From Acidobacteriota bacterium (GTDB lineage Bacteria; Acidobacteriota; Terriglobia; Terriglobales; Acidobacteriaceae), in assembly GCA_021778815.1 (NCBI GenBank), contig JAJYBW010000040.1, positions 1-13,497 on the forward strand: a stretch of 13,497 nt of DNA, given 5' to 3'. Each line of letters opens with the position of its first letter. Positions within the stretch are counted from its first letter, which is position 1. The notes beneath the pieces are model-generated. The model was not told the origin of the DNA. It saw only the letters and a list, made by a program, of their open reading frames with translations, and did no database searches. Made by a program: the position numbers and the translations under genes. Shown here in pieces: positions 1 to 7,322 of this stretch.

Positions 1-580
1 GCAGCGAGGCCGCCGCATCGCTGGTCAACAACAGATAGAGCGATTCTGGCGTGGTGATTAAAATCTCCGCAGGATCGCGGCGAAATCGCGCTCGTTCCGT
101 CTGCGGAGTATCCCCCGTGCGCACGCTGATCCGCGGTTCACGAACCGGCACTCCGGCTCGCTCCGCCACCTGCTTGATGCCCGCCAGCGGCGAGCGCAGG
201 TTGCGCTCCACATCGACAGCAAGCGCCTTCAATGGACTGATATAGATCACGCGACATCCTTGGGTGTCCGCGGGCGCGGGCTGCAGCATCAGTTTGTCGA
301 TGCACCACAAGAACGCGGTCAGCGTTTTGCCCGTTCCGGTTGGCGCCAGAATCAACGTCGAGTCTCCCTTCGCAATCGCCGGCCACCCCAGGCGCTGTGG
401 TGTCGTCGGGCGCTCAAACACCGCGCGCAACCATGCAGCGGTCACGGGATGAAACAACGAAAGCGGATTGAAGGAATCGTCGACAGGTGGGCTCGCCAGC
501 GTTCGCTCGGCGGGCGCAGGTTTGCCTGGGTCCGACTTTTTCTTGCTTCGTGCCGGAGTGGCCGCTTTCAATTTCGCCAC
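1..580 (-). CDS. Lhr-like DEAD/DEAH-box helicase, N-terminal part (runs off left edge)
   Basis: This is the N-terminus of a large superfamily 2 helicase of the Lhr type, an ATP-dependent nucleic acid helicase linked to DNA repair. Reading the minus strand from GTG at 578-580, 193 codons are visible and the frame is open to the window edge. After a Lys/Pro-rich, probably disordered first 30 residues, the Q-motif-like segment QRLGWPAI lies near residues 62-69. Walker A APTGTGKT is at about 79-86, motif Ia PLKAL at about 116-120, RTGDTP at about 154-159 and motif Ib TPESL at about 177-181. These spacings and the RTGDTP and TPESL segments are typical of Lhr proteins. The DEAH box and the C-terminal domains lie outside the window. 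The GTG start is chosen because GGAG sits 9 bases upstream; an in-frame GTG 15 codons further upstream is possible but has no better ribosome site. The gene is divergent from the small gene at 707. Family assignment is firm, the exact start less so. Confidence 0.88.
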   Translation of the reverse strand, partial: MAKLKAATPARSKKKSDPGKPAPAERTLASPPVDDSFNPLSLFHPVTAAWLRAVFERPTTPQRLGWPAIAKGDSTLILAPTGTGKTLTAFLWCIDKLMLQPAPADTQGCRVIYISPLKALAVDVERNLRSPLAGIKQVAERAGVPVREPRISVRTGDTPQTERARFRRDPAEILITTPESLYLLLTSDAAASL

Positions 581-589
581 AGATTGTAT

Positions 590-593
590 CTCC
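590..593 (-). promoter_or_regulatory. Ribosome binding site of the helicase gene
   Basis: The minus strand reads GGAG followed by nine bases and then GTG at 580. It supports the GTG start over the upstream in-frame GTG. Confidence 0.45.
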
Positions 594-669
594 GCTATCC
601 TCAGGATATCGTGCGGCCGTCTCACTCATCCTTCAGGATTTAGATGCGCGGCATCGTTCTTTTCGTGTG

Positions 670-682
670 ACGAGAATCTCGT
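670..682. repeat. Short inverted repeat upstream of the NTF2-like gene
   Basis: ACGAG-AAT-CTCGT forms perfect 5-base arms with a 3-base spacer, 24 bases before the ATG at 707. It touches a possible -10 hexamer, TACACT (682-687), so it could be an operator or a small mRNA hairpin. No convincing -35 box is seen. A repeat this short can arise by chance. Confidence 0.25.
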
Positions 683-706
683 ACACTGCAAGATCAGGAG
701 CGTCAA

Positions 707-1114
707 ATGAATTCCAGCGAGCCACAGTTGATCACCGATCCCGCGCTATCTGACATCCTCGCGCAGTTGATTCGCCGCGAACCGATCTTTCATCGTCCGG
801 AGTTTGGCACGACGCGGGAAGCATTTGAAAAGATGACAACGCGCGATTTCTGGGAAGTTGGTGCCTCGGGCCGCCGTTACAGCAGGCACGACGTCCTCGA
901 CCTGCTGGAAGAGCGCTTCCAGCAAGATCAAAGCGGCAATATCTGGGAGACGAGCGATTTCAATTGCAAACGATTAGGCGCCGACACCTATTTGCTAACG
1001 TATACGCTGATGCAAGCCGGCAAGCGCAAAACGCGCCGATCCACAATATGGCAGCAAACCACCGAAGGCTGGAAGATTGTCTACCATCAAGGAACCCTCG
1101 TCCAGGATGAGTAG
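707..1114 (+). CDS. Small NTF2-like / DUF4440-type protein
   Basis: This is a 135-residue soluble protein with no signal peptide or membrane segment. Its pattern fits the NTF2-like superfamily (SnoaL/DUF4440): an N-terminal helix (about residues 10-25), then EAFEKMTTRDFWEVGASGRR and a helix with HDVLDLLEERF. A strand-rich half follows, with TYLLTYTL near 97-104 and the closing IWQQTTEGWKIVYHQGT at about 113-129, in which the WKIVYHQGT end is characteristic. The family folds into a cone-shaped pocket and includes enzymes and binding proteins, so no reaction or ligand can be named. The ATG is preceded by AGGAG at good spacing. The gene stands alone, divergent from the helicase and convergent with the E1 gene, whose stop lies only 29 bases away. 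Fold assignment is fairly confident; function is unknown. Confidence 0.75.
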   Translation: MNSSEPQLITDPALSDILAQLIRREPIFHRPEFGTTREAFEKMTTRDFWEVGASGRRYSRHDVLDLLEERFQQDQSGNIWETSDFNCKRLGADTYLLTYTLMQAGKRKTRRSTIWQQTTEGWKIVYHQGTLVQDE

Positions 1115-1128
1115 TGAAACATTGGGAC

Positions 1129-1142
1129 GCGCTACGCAGCGC
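1129..1142. terminator. Small hairpin between convergent genes
   Basis: GCGCT-ACGC-AGCGC gives a 5-base-pair stem with a 4-base loop in the 29-base gap between the convergent NTF2-like and E1 genes. There is no T run on either side, so it is at best a weak or Rho-assisted bidirectional terminator. Confidence 0.25.
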
Positions 1143-1143
1143 T

Positions 1144-3345
1144 CTAATATCCCGCCAACTCGACCATCGCTTTACGAAGATCTTCCGGCTGCGGCAGAAT
1201 GGCGTCCTCCAGCGTCGGCTGATAGGCAACGAACACGTCTTTCGCTGCGACACGGCGTACCGGAGCATCCAGGTCGTCGAACAACTCGTCAGCGATGCGG
1301 GCCGCAATTTCCGCTCCGTACCCCCAGCTCCTCATATCCTCATACGCGACTAGCGCGCGGCTGGTCCTACGAACGGAAGTTGCGATCGCATCCCAATCGT
1401 ATGGGCTCAGTGAACGCAGATCGATCAATTCCACATCCAGACCATTTTCGCGCTCAGCACGCTGGGCTGCCTGCAATGCGCGCGGAACCACCGCGCCGAA
1501 GGTGATCACCGTCAGCTGCTTGCCAGGCCGCACAATTTTCGCTTTGCCAAACGGAATCGTGAAGTCCGGTCCTGGGTAGGCGGCGCGACCATAGGTCTCC
1601 CGATAGAGTCGCTTATGTTCGAGAAATAACACTGGGTCATCGCAACGAATCGCGGTCCGTAACAGGCCGTTGGCGTCCAGCGCGTTTGAAGGATAGACAA
1701 CGCGGATGCCCGGCGTGTGCGTAAATATGCTTTCACCGGACTGCGAATGATAGATCGCGCCGCCGGTCAAATATCCTCCCGTTGCGACGCGGATTACGGT
1801 CGGACTGGAGAATGTTCCATTACTTCTCCAGCGAATCAGCGGCAGTTCATTGCGCAGCTGATGCATGGCGGGCCAGATGTAGTCAAAAAACTGAATCTCC
1901 GCGACAGGCTTCATTCCTCGCGTGGCCATCCCCAAAGCTCGCCCGACAATATTGGCTTCGGCGAGTGGAGAATTGAACACGCGATCGGAACCAAAGTCAC
2001 GCTGTAGTCCACTGGTCAGCTTGAATACCCCGCCCTTCCCCTTGATGCCACTCTCATCGAGCGAGCCTTCGCGACTGCAATCCGCCACATCTTCGCCAAA
2101 AACCACGATGCGTTCGTCGCGCTTCATTTCGTCGTGCAGACAGGCGTTAATCAGATCTGCCATGGTGCGTTCCGCAGCCGGGTGCGACGGATCACCCACA
2201 AGCGGTGCCGGCTCGCTCAGAAATAATTCTGACGTCGGATCGAGATCTTCGGAATACACGTGCTTATAAATGCTGTCGGTGGCCGGGAATGGGGAGCGAA
2301 GAACAACTTCAGTGGAGACGCGAATCTCTTCATCCACGGCCTGCTCCAGCCGGGTAATCGCCACCTCATCCAGAACGCCCTCACGCAATAGCCGCATCTG
2401 CAATTTTGGCAGCGGATCGCGCATGGCATCGGCTTCACGCTCGGCTTCTGAGCGATAGAAACGTTCATCGTCCGAAAGTGAGTGTGAGTATGGTCGGGTC
2501 ACATGGCCGTGCACAAATGCCGGCCCGTGACCCGCACGGCAATAGGCAACCGCCTCCTGCATGGTCTTGTGGCACTCAATCGCGTCGGTGCCGTCGATTT
2601 CGGCAAAGAAGAAGTTGGGGAAATTGGCAACCAGCTTCGATATGTTGCCACCTGCCGTGTTCACTTCAACTGGAACCGAAATCGCATACCCGTTGTCCTG
2701 CACCACAAACAGCACCGGTAATTTCAGATTGGCCGCGGAATTCATTGCCTCCCAGAATTCACCCTCGCTGGTCGTTCCATCGCCTAGCGAACAATACACC
2801 ACTTCATCCGCGTGAAAAGTCACATGCTTAAATGCACGATAATCCTTGTCGCTTCCGGCGAACTCCGGCTTTTTGGCTGATTCCGGATGACGGCTGAAAT
2901 AGCGTCCAGCCTCGGCGCAACCCACCGCCTGCAAACACTGCGATCCCGTCGGAGACGACTGGGTCACCAGGTTCAAACGCACGCTGGCCCAGTGGGATGG
3001 CATCTGCCGCCCGCCACTTCCCGGGTCAGTCTCCGCGCCAACCGCAGCCAGCAACATCTCTTCCGCCGTCATTCCCAGGGCCAGGCACAAGCCACGGTCG
3101 CGATAATACGGATAGAACCAGTCATACCCCGACCGCATCACCATTCCAGCCGCCACAGACAAAGCCTCATGCCCCGCGCCAGAAATCTGAAAGAAGATCT
3201 TCTGTTGACGCTTCAGCATAATTTCGCGATCGTCGATCCGGCGGGATTGGTACATCAGCCGGTACATCTGAATCAGTTGCTCGGAAGAAAGTCCGTGGGT
3301 CTGAACCGGAGTTTTGGTCGCGGTGACGGTGCGCGTTGCTGCCAT
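1144..3345 (-). CDS. Fused 2-oxoacid dehydrogenase E1 (alpha and beta subunits in one chain)
   Basis: This 733-residue protein joins the two chains of a thiamine-diphosphate-dependent E1 component of the pyruvate / branched-chain 2-oxoacid dehydrogenase type. Such E1s decarboxylate a 2-oxoacid and transfer the acyl group to the lipoyl domain of E2. The alpha half (about residues 20-345) carries SGAGHEAL (55-62), the ThDP/Mg motif starting GDG at 188-190 and ending with DN at 217-218, and the phosphorylation-loop-like TRPYSHSLSDD at about 283-293. A linker of some 45 residues leads to the beta half (about 390-730), which has FGEDVAD (416-422), NSPLAEANIVGRALG (458-472), YHSQSGES (532-539) and HTPGIRVVYPS (543-553). 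Separate alpha and beta chains are normally about 330-400 residues each, so this is a full-length natural fusion. ATG is preceded by AAGGAT at suitable distance. No E2 or E3 gene is adjacent, so the substrate (pyruvate or branched-chain 2-oxoacid) is not settled. Confidence 0.93.
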   Translation of the reverse strand: MAATRTVTATKTPVQTHGLSSEQLIQMYRLMYQSRRIDDREIMLKRQQKIFFQISGAGHEALSVAAGMVMRSGYDWFYPYYRDRGLCLALGMTAEEMLLAAVGAETDPGSGGRQMPSHWASVRLNLVTQSSPTGSQCLQAVGCAEAGRYFSRHPESAKKPEFAGSDKDYRAFKHVTFHADEVVYCSLGDGTTSEGEFWEAMNSAANLKLPVLFVVQDNGYAISVPVEVNTAGGNISKLVANFPNFFFAEIDGTDAIECHKTMQEAVAYCRAGHGPAFVHGHVTRPYSHSLSDDERFYRSEAEREADAMRDPLPKLQMRLLREGVLDEVAITRLEQAVDEEIRVSTEVVLRSPFPATDSIYKHVYSEDLDPTSELFLSEPAPLVGDPSHPAAERTMADLINACLHDEMKRDERIVVFGEDVADCSREGSLDESGIKGKGGVFKLTSGLQRDFGSDRVFNSPLAEANIVGRALGMATRGMKPVAEIQFFDYIWPAMHQLRNELPLIRWRSNGTFSSPTVIRVATGGYLTGGAIYHSQSGESIFTHTPGIRVVYPSNALDANGLLRTAIRCDDPVLFLEHKRLYRETYGRAAYPGPDFTIPFGKAKIVRPGKQLTVITFGAVVPRALQAAQRAERENGLDVELIDLRSLSPYDWDAIATSVRRTSRALVAYEDMRSWGYGAEIAARIADELFDDLDAPVRRVAAKDVFVAYQPTLEDAILPQPEDLRKAMVELAGY

Positions 3346-3857
3346 TTTGGATCCTTTTCAGATCGGATTGCTTCGGCGATCACCCTACCCTCGGAATTCA
3401 TAGGGCGAACTGGCTATTTTACGGCAAAACTATGAACTCTAAGGAGTGTTTGTTTCATGTTGTCTACGATTGTTCCTGACACTAAGTTACTTCGATTTTC
3501 ACTTGCAACCTTTTCGACGCCGTCTGTTCAGCGTCCCTCTTGAAAAACCTCCCGATGTGCTCCATATCACCGCCTGTGCCACTGCAGCGAAGCACCTATA
3601 CAATCGTTTGAATAGAGGGTCAAGCGCGATCCCATGTTGATTCGGCTGCCTCCCTCTGGCGGATGAAACGCACAAATCGAGAATGCTCGAAGTCGGAGTG
3701 AAAGCCCTCCTCAAAGGGCGTTTCCTCGGTGATTCCCGTCACGGACACGCCGGGGTTACGAAGCCTAAGCTTTGTTCGCAAGGGTCGATCATCCAGTCCA
3801 ACGATAACTCTTCTCGGGCGACGGTTATTGTTCACTAATCCAACGTGAGGGTTGCCG
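3346..3857. other. 512-base gap between divergent E1 gene and dehydrogenase operon
   Basis: No confident gene is seen here. It must hold the promoters of the divergent E1 gene and the operon starting at 3858, but no consensus sigma70 pair stands out. On the minus strand a TAAAAT hexamer occurs about 60 bases before the E1 ATG, without a good -35 box. A 28-codon reading frame with AAGGAG 10 bases before its ATG lies at 3457-3543 (plus). A minus-strand frame of 71 residues (3620-3835, GTG start) has a protein-like composition but resembles no family I know. A hairpin GCCCT-N6-AGGGC lies at 3704-3719 without a proper T tract. Confidence 0.5.
3847..3851 (+). promoter_or_regulatory. Ribosome binding site that fixes the start at 3858
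   Basis: GAGGG lies 6 bases before ATG at 3858. It directly abuts an in-frame TTG at 3852, so that TTG cannot be the start. Confidence 0.6.
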
Positions 3858-4403
3858 ATGAGGACGAAGCAAACATCCACAGCATTTTCGCGGCGAACAT
3901 TCATCAAGATGAGCGCGATTGCCGGCGCAGCCCTGGCGAGCGGTTGTGCGACCCACCAGCGCAGCAATTGGGAATTCTTTACAGAAGATGAAGCAGCGAC
4001 TCTGACTGCGATCTGCGATCAGATCATTCCCGCCGACGATTTTCCCAGTGCGTCCCAGGCTGGCGTCCTGAACTATATCGACAAACAAATCACGCGCCAC
4101 TATCGACGACATCAACGCGCATACAGGAAAGGTCTGGGGCGAGCGAATCAAGTCAGCCAGCAGCAATGCGGCAAAATATTAGCCGTCGCGACTCCGGCGG
4201 AACAGTTCCACGTCGTCGCCTCGCTTGAGAATTCTGACAAGCCGTTCTTTGAACTGGTTCGCAGCCACACCTTCGAAGGCTACTACGGCTCCCCGCGTCA
4301 CGGCGGCAACCGAAACGCCGTCAGTTGGCGCATGCTCGGCCTCGACGAACCTCCGATTCGCGGCCGCTCGCTTTATGACTTGAAAAAAGGGACGCCGTCA
4401 TGA
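3858..4403 (+). CDS. Gluconate 2-dehydrogenase subunit 3-like protein with Tat signal
   Basis: A 181-residue small (gamma-type) subunit of a membrane-bound FAD sugar or sugar-acid dehydrogenase. The N-terminus has a twin-arginine motif SRRTFIK (residues 11-17) and a hydrophobic stretch ending ALASGC (25-30). C30 could be lipidated, but the residue at -3 is Ala, so the lipobox is imperfect. The mature part starts with FFTEDEAATLTAICDQIIPAD (40-60), the typical opening of the Gluconate_2-dh3 family. It ends with the family signature FEGYYGSPRHGGNRN near 139-153, followed by WRMLGLDEPP. In this family the small subunit binds the catalytic subunit and carries it through the Tat pathway, since the catalytic chain lacks its own signal. 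That fits here, because the next gene encodes a signal-less GMC oxidoreductase and overlaps by ATGA (4400-4403), suggesting translational coupling. Confidence 0.9.
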   Translation: MRTKQTSTAFSRRTFIKMSAIAGAALASGCATHQRSNWEFFTEDEAATLTAICDQIIPADDFPSASQAGVLNYIDKQITRHYRRHQRAYRKGLGRANQVSQQQCGKILAVATPAEQFHVVASLENSDKPFFELVRSHTFEGYYGSPRHGGNRNAVSWRMLGLDEPPIRGRSLYDLKKGTPS

Positions 4404-6064
4404 AACGCGTCAATGCCGTTGTGATCGGAGCGGGCGCCGCCGGCGGCATCGTCGCCAAGGAACTATCCACCGCCGGCCTCAGCGTCGTGCTGCTGGAACG
4501 CGGCAAGTGGTACACCTCGAACGACTGCCGCAAAGATGATCTTCGCAATCAACGCACCACATTATTAGGGAACGCATTTGGCCCGCCCGACGAAGGCAAT
4601 CCCCGCGTATGGGTCGACGGCAAAGGTATCTCCCATATCGCACTGCCCAGTGAAGGCGATTATCAAAACAATGCGGCTTGCGTGGGCGGAGGAACCCTCA
4701 GCTACGGTGCCCAGGCCTGGCGATATTTGCCGCAGGACTTTCGCATGCGCTCCACCTACGGCGTGCCCGCGGGTAGTTCGCTGGAAGACTGGCCCATCTC
4801 CTACGACGACCTGGAACCGTTTTACGTCAAAGCCGAATACGAAATCGGCATCTCCGGCGACGATTCTGCCACCCCCTTTCGCGGTCCGCGCAGCCGCGAC
4901 CTGCCCATGCCTCCGTTACCGGTGAATCGCGAGTTTGGAATTCTGGAGCCTGCGGCCAAGCGTCTCGGCTTGCACCCTATCAACATTCCCATGGCGCGCA
5001 ACAGTATTCCCTACAACGGGCGCGGCCCGTGTATGCGATGCCGCTGGTGCTGCGGATTTGCCTGCGAAGTTGACGCGAAAAACGGTTCGCAAAATACAGT
5101 GATCCCCATCGCGCTCGCCAGCGGCAATTGCGAGATGCGAACCGAGTGCATGGTGAAAAAAATTCTAATGGACGATCGCGGACGCGCCCACGGTATATCT
5201 TACTTCGACGCCGATGGCCGCCTGCAGGAGCAGCTTTCTGACATCGTCGTCGTCTCTGCCTGTGCGATTGAATCCGCGCGTCTACTGTTGAACTCGAAGA
5301 GCCGGCTGTTCCCTGCCGGCATCGGAAATCGCTACGACCAGGTCGGACGAAATCTACAGGGCCACCACTACACCGGCGCTGTTGGTTATTTCGACTTCGA
5401 AACCTACGACGACATCGGGCCCGGCGCCAGCATCGCCGTCACCGATTACAACCACGGCACGCCCGGCCTTTGCGGCGGCGGCATGCTGGCCAATGAATTT
5501 ATCCGCCTGCCGATTCACTCGCTCGATCGCCTGCCAACAAATACGCCGCGCTGGGGGCTGGGACATAAACATGCCATGCGCAATTACCACAAGCGCACCA
5601 TTGTCGTAATTGGCCCTACGCAACAGATCCCCACAGAGCACGCGCGCGTCACCGTCGATGCTTCGGTGAAAGATAAGTGGGGCCTGCCGGTCGCCCGCCT
5701 CCAGGGAAATTGTCATCCCCACACCTTTGAAATTGGAGATGTTCAAGCCAGGCGTGCCCAAACATGGCTCAAGGAAGCCGGCGCCGTCGACACATCATTG
5801 ATGACATCCCGCCCGGAAGTACGACCCGAGCTGATCGAAGCCAGCCAGCATCAGGCCGGCACGTGTCGCATGGGCAATGATCCACGCTCCTCCGTCGTGA
5901 ATCGCGATTGCCAAATCCACGAGGTCGACAATGTATTCGTGATTGACTCCAGCGTGAACGTCACCAACGGAGGCTTCAATCCCGCGCTGACCATCATGGC
6001 CGTCGCCTACTTTGCCTCGGAATCACTCGTCCGCAACTGGAAGGGCACGGGATTCCGCTCATGA
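4400..6064 (+). CDS. GMC-family FAD oxidoreductase, gluconate/glucose dehydrogenase-type catalytic subunit
   Basis: A 554-residue flavoprotein likely to oxidise a sugar, sugar acid or polyol in the periplasm. The FAD dinucleotide motif VIGAGAAGG (8-16) is at the extreme N-terminus, followed by the acidic residue E33 after the second strand (LLERG). ACVGGGTLSYGAQAWR (93-108) is the GMC flavin-contact segment. A cysteine cluster C211, C214, C217, C218, C222 sits in the insertion where FAD-dependent glucose and gluconate dehydrogenases carry a 3Fe-4S cluster. The C-terminal HQAGTCRMG (484-492) supplies the probable catalytic His484, and VTNGGFNPALTI (521-532) the second active-site segment with N527. 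There is no signal peptide, as expected for a protein exported with its Tat partner. The gene overlaps its neighbours by ATGA at both ends (4400-4403 and 6061-6064). Family and complex type are well supported; the substrate is not, and gluconate is only the family label. Confidence 0.92.
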   Translation: MKRVNAVVIGAGAAGGIVAKELSTAGLSVVLLERGKWYTSNDCRKDDLRNQRTTLLGNAFGPPDEGNPRVWVDGKGISHIALPSEGDYQNNAACVGGGTLSYGAQAWRYLPQDFRMRSTYGVPAGSSLEDWPISYDDLEPFYVKAEYEIGISGDDSATPFRGPRSRDLPMPPLPVNREFGILEPAAKRLGLHPINIPMARNSIPYNGRGPCMRCRWCCGFACEVDAKNGSQNTVIPIALASGNCEMRTECMVKKILMDDRGRAHGISYFDADGRLQEQLSDIVVVSACAIESARLLLNSKSRLFPAGIGNRYDQVGRNLQGHHYTGAVGYFDFETYDDIGPGASIAVTDYNHGTPGLCGGGMLANEFIRLPIHSLDRLPTNTPRWGLGHKHAMRNYHKRTIVVIGPTQQIPTEHARVTVDASVKDKWGLPVARLQGNCHPHTFEIGDVQARRAQTWLKEAGAVDTSLMTSRPEVRPELIEASQHQAGTCRMGNDPRSSVVNRDCQIHEVDNVFVIDSSVNVTNGGFNPALTIMAVAYFASESLVRNWKGTGFRS

Positions 6065-7149
6065 TGCGATTCATCAAGTTCGTTGCTGTCGCCGCCGCAT
6101 CGATCGTCATCCTCGCGGTCCTCGGCACTTTCGGCGCATCGGAGTACTATACATCGCAACTCGGATCCGGCTGTGCGAACTGTCATGAGATGGCAGACTA
6201 CGTCGGTGCCGTGCATGGTTCAAATCATCGCAACGTCGGCTGTCAGGATTGTCACACCGCAACACTGTCTACCAAGCTGCGCCATATTCGCGTGCATCTC
6301 ACCCACAGCTGGCCGGAGGAAATCAGGTTGCGCGACGTGGACGTGGTTCGCATGACGAAAAATTGCCAGCAATGTCATCAACAGGAATACGCTACCTGGC
6401 ATGCCGGCCCGCACAGCGCGACCTACAGTCAGATTTTCATGAACGACGATCAAAACTCCAAGCAACATTTAATGGAGGATTGTTTTCGCTGCCATGGTAT
6501 GCACTTCGACGGCTCCGTTCGCGACCTGGTTCAACCAATGAACACAAAGGGTCCCTGGCATCTGGTTCGGAAAGATTTCGGCGATCAGCCCACCATTCCC
6601 TGCCAGAGTTGCCATTGGATCCACCGCCCCGGCACAGTTCAGGAGAAGCCGTCAGGTCGCTTTTCAGTAACGGGCAGCGCGGTCAATGGGACGTTGGCAT
6701 TCTTTGATCGCCGCGAACGTATGCACTTTGCGGCGACATCGCTTCACATCCCCCAACTGCAGGATGGCGCTCGCCTGGTGAAGATGAGCGCAGATCCCCG
6801 CCAGGCTATGTGTTACCAGTGTCACGGTCCCCGCATACCAGAAACCGGTACGGTGGCCGCCGCGAACCACTGGGGTCCGCAAGTAGGAACAGGCGACGAT
6901 CGCACTCCGACCGGCGTGCATGAGGGACTCAGTTGCGTCGCGTGCCACAACGCGCATAACGAAAACACTCGAGCCTCCTGCGCCACCTGCCACGCGTCGA
7001 AAGGCGAATGTAAGCTCGACGTAGCGAAAATGGACACCACCTACTTCAATCCGAAGAGTATCCACAATATTCATTGGGTCAAGTGCACCGACTGTCATCA
7101 ACATGGCATCCCCAGGTCCACGGCAACTTCTCAGGTCGCTGGCCAATAG
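6061..7149 (+). CDS. Membrane-anchored nonahaem c-type cytochrome with NapC/NrfH-like N-terminus
   Basis: A 362-residue multihaem cytochrome c. One uncleaved transmembrane helix or signal anchor (about residues 4-26) is followed by nine CXXCH motifs beginning at residues 38, 61, 102, 141, 181, 251, 292, 307 and 342. The first is CANCHEM, the CxxCHxM pattern by which NapC/NrfH-type quinol dehydrogenases bind haem 1. Segments such as CQQCHQQEYATWHAGPHS (102-119) resemble the haem and distal histidine arrangement of NapC/NirT and octahaem families. The longest haem-free stretch is about 186-250. The ATGA overlap with the flavoprotein gene makes it the likely electron acceptor of that dehydrogenase, taking the place of the usual trihaem cytochrome subunit. 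It would carry electrons from the periplasm to the quinone pool or to terminal reductases; the direction cannot be told from sequence. Confidence 0.92.
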   Translation: MMRFIKFVAVAAASIVILAVLGTFGASEYYTSQLGSGCANCHEMADYVGAVHGSNHRNVGCQDCHTATLSTKLRHIRVHLTHSWPEEIRLRDVDVVRMTKNCQQCHQQEYATWHAGPHSATYSQIFMNDDQNSKQHLMEDCFRCHGMHFDGSVRDLVQPMNTKGPWHLVRKDFGDQPTIPCQSCHWIHRPGTVQEKPSGRFSVTGSAVNGTLAFFDRRERMHFAATSLHIPQLQDGARLVKMSADPRQAMCYQCHGPRIPETGTVAAANHWGPQVGTGDDRTPTGVHEGLSCVACHNAHNENTRASCATCHASKGECKLDVAKMDTTYFNPKSIHNIHWVKCTDCHQHGIPRSTATSQVAGQ

Positions 7150-7180
7150 GCCTCCATCCGCCGCAGCATAACGCTGACCC

Positions 7181-7204
7181 GTGAACAACCTGGCCACTGT
7201 TCAC
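7181..7204. repeat. Perfect inverted repeat between cytochrome and kduD-like genes
   Basis: GTGAACA, 10 bases, then TGTTCAC: perfect 7-base arms lying 32 bases after the cytochrome stop and about 120 bases before the SDR start. No T run follows, so it is more likely an operator (dimeric repressor, for example GntR or LacI type) or an mRNA-stabilising hairpin than an intrinsic terminator. The regulator cannot be named. Confidence 0.4.
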
Positions 7205-7310
7205 CGCAAATTCGATGCCCTTGGGTGTTACCGTGGACTTTAGGCTTTCCGACCCGAAAGAATTCCCGATAAATACACAGCTGTCGATGAAAATCATTCA
7301 ATCGAACTGA

Positions 7311-7315
7311 AGGAG
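7311..7315 (+). promoter_or_regulatory. Ribosome binding site of the kduD-like gene
   Basis: AGGAG lies 7 bases before ATG at 7323. An in-frame TTG at 7317 is only one base from it and is therefore excluded as the start. Confidence 0.6.
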
Positions 7316-7322
7316 ATTGCCG

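Noticed and set aside
1077..1505. 142-codon open frame on the plus strand
   Set aside because: It is mostly antisense to the E1 gene and overlaps the end of the NTF2-like gene, with Arg/Ser/Pro-rich nonsense composition.
3852..3857. TTG start two codons before ATG 3858 for the Tat-signal protein
   Set aside because: The ribosome site GAGGG directly touches this TTG; spacing only fits ATG 3858.
6664..7197. 177-codon open frame on the minus strand
   Set aside because: It is antisense to the cytochrome gene, which has nine CXXCH motifs; the minus product resembles nothing.
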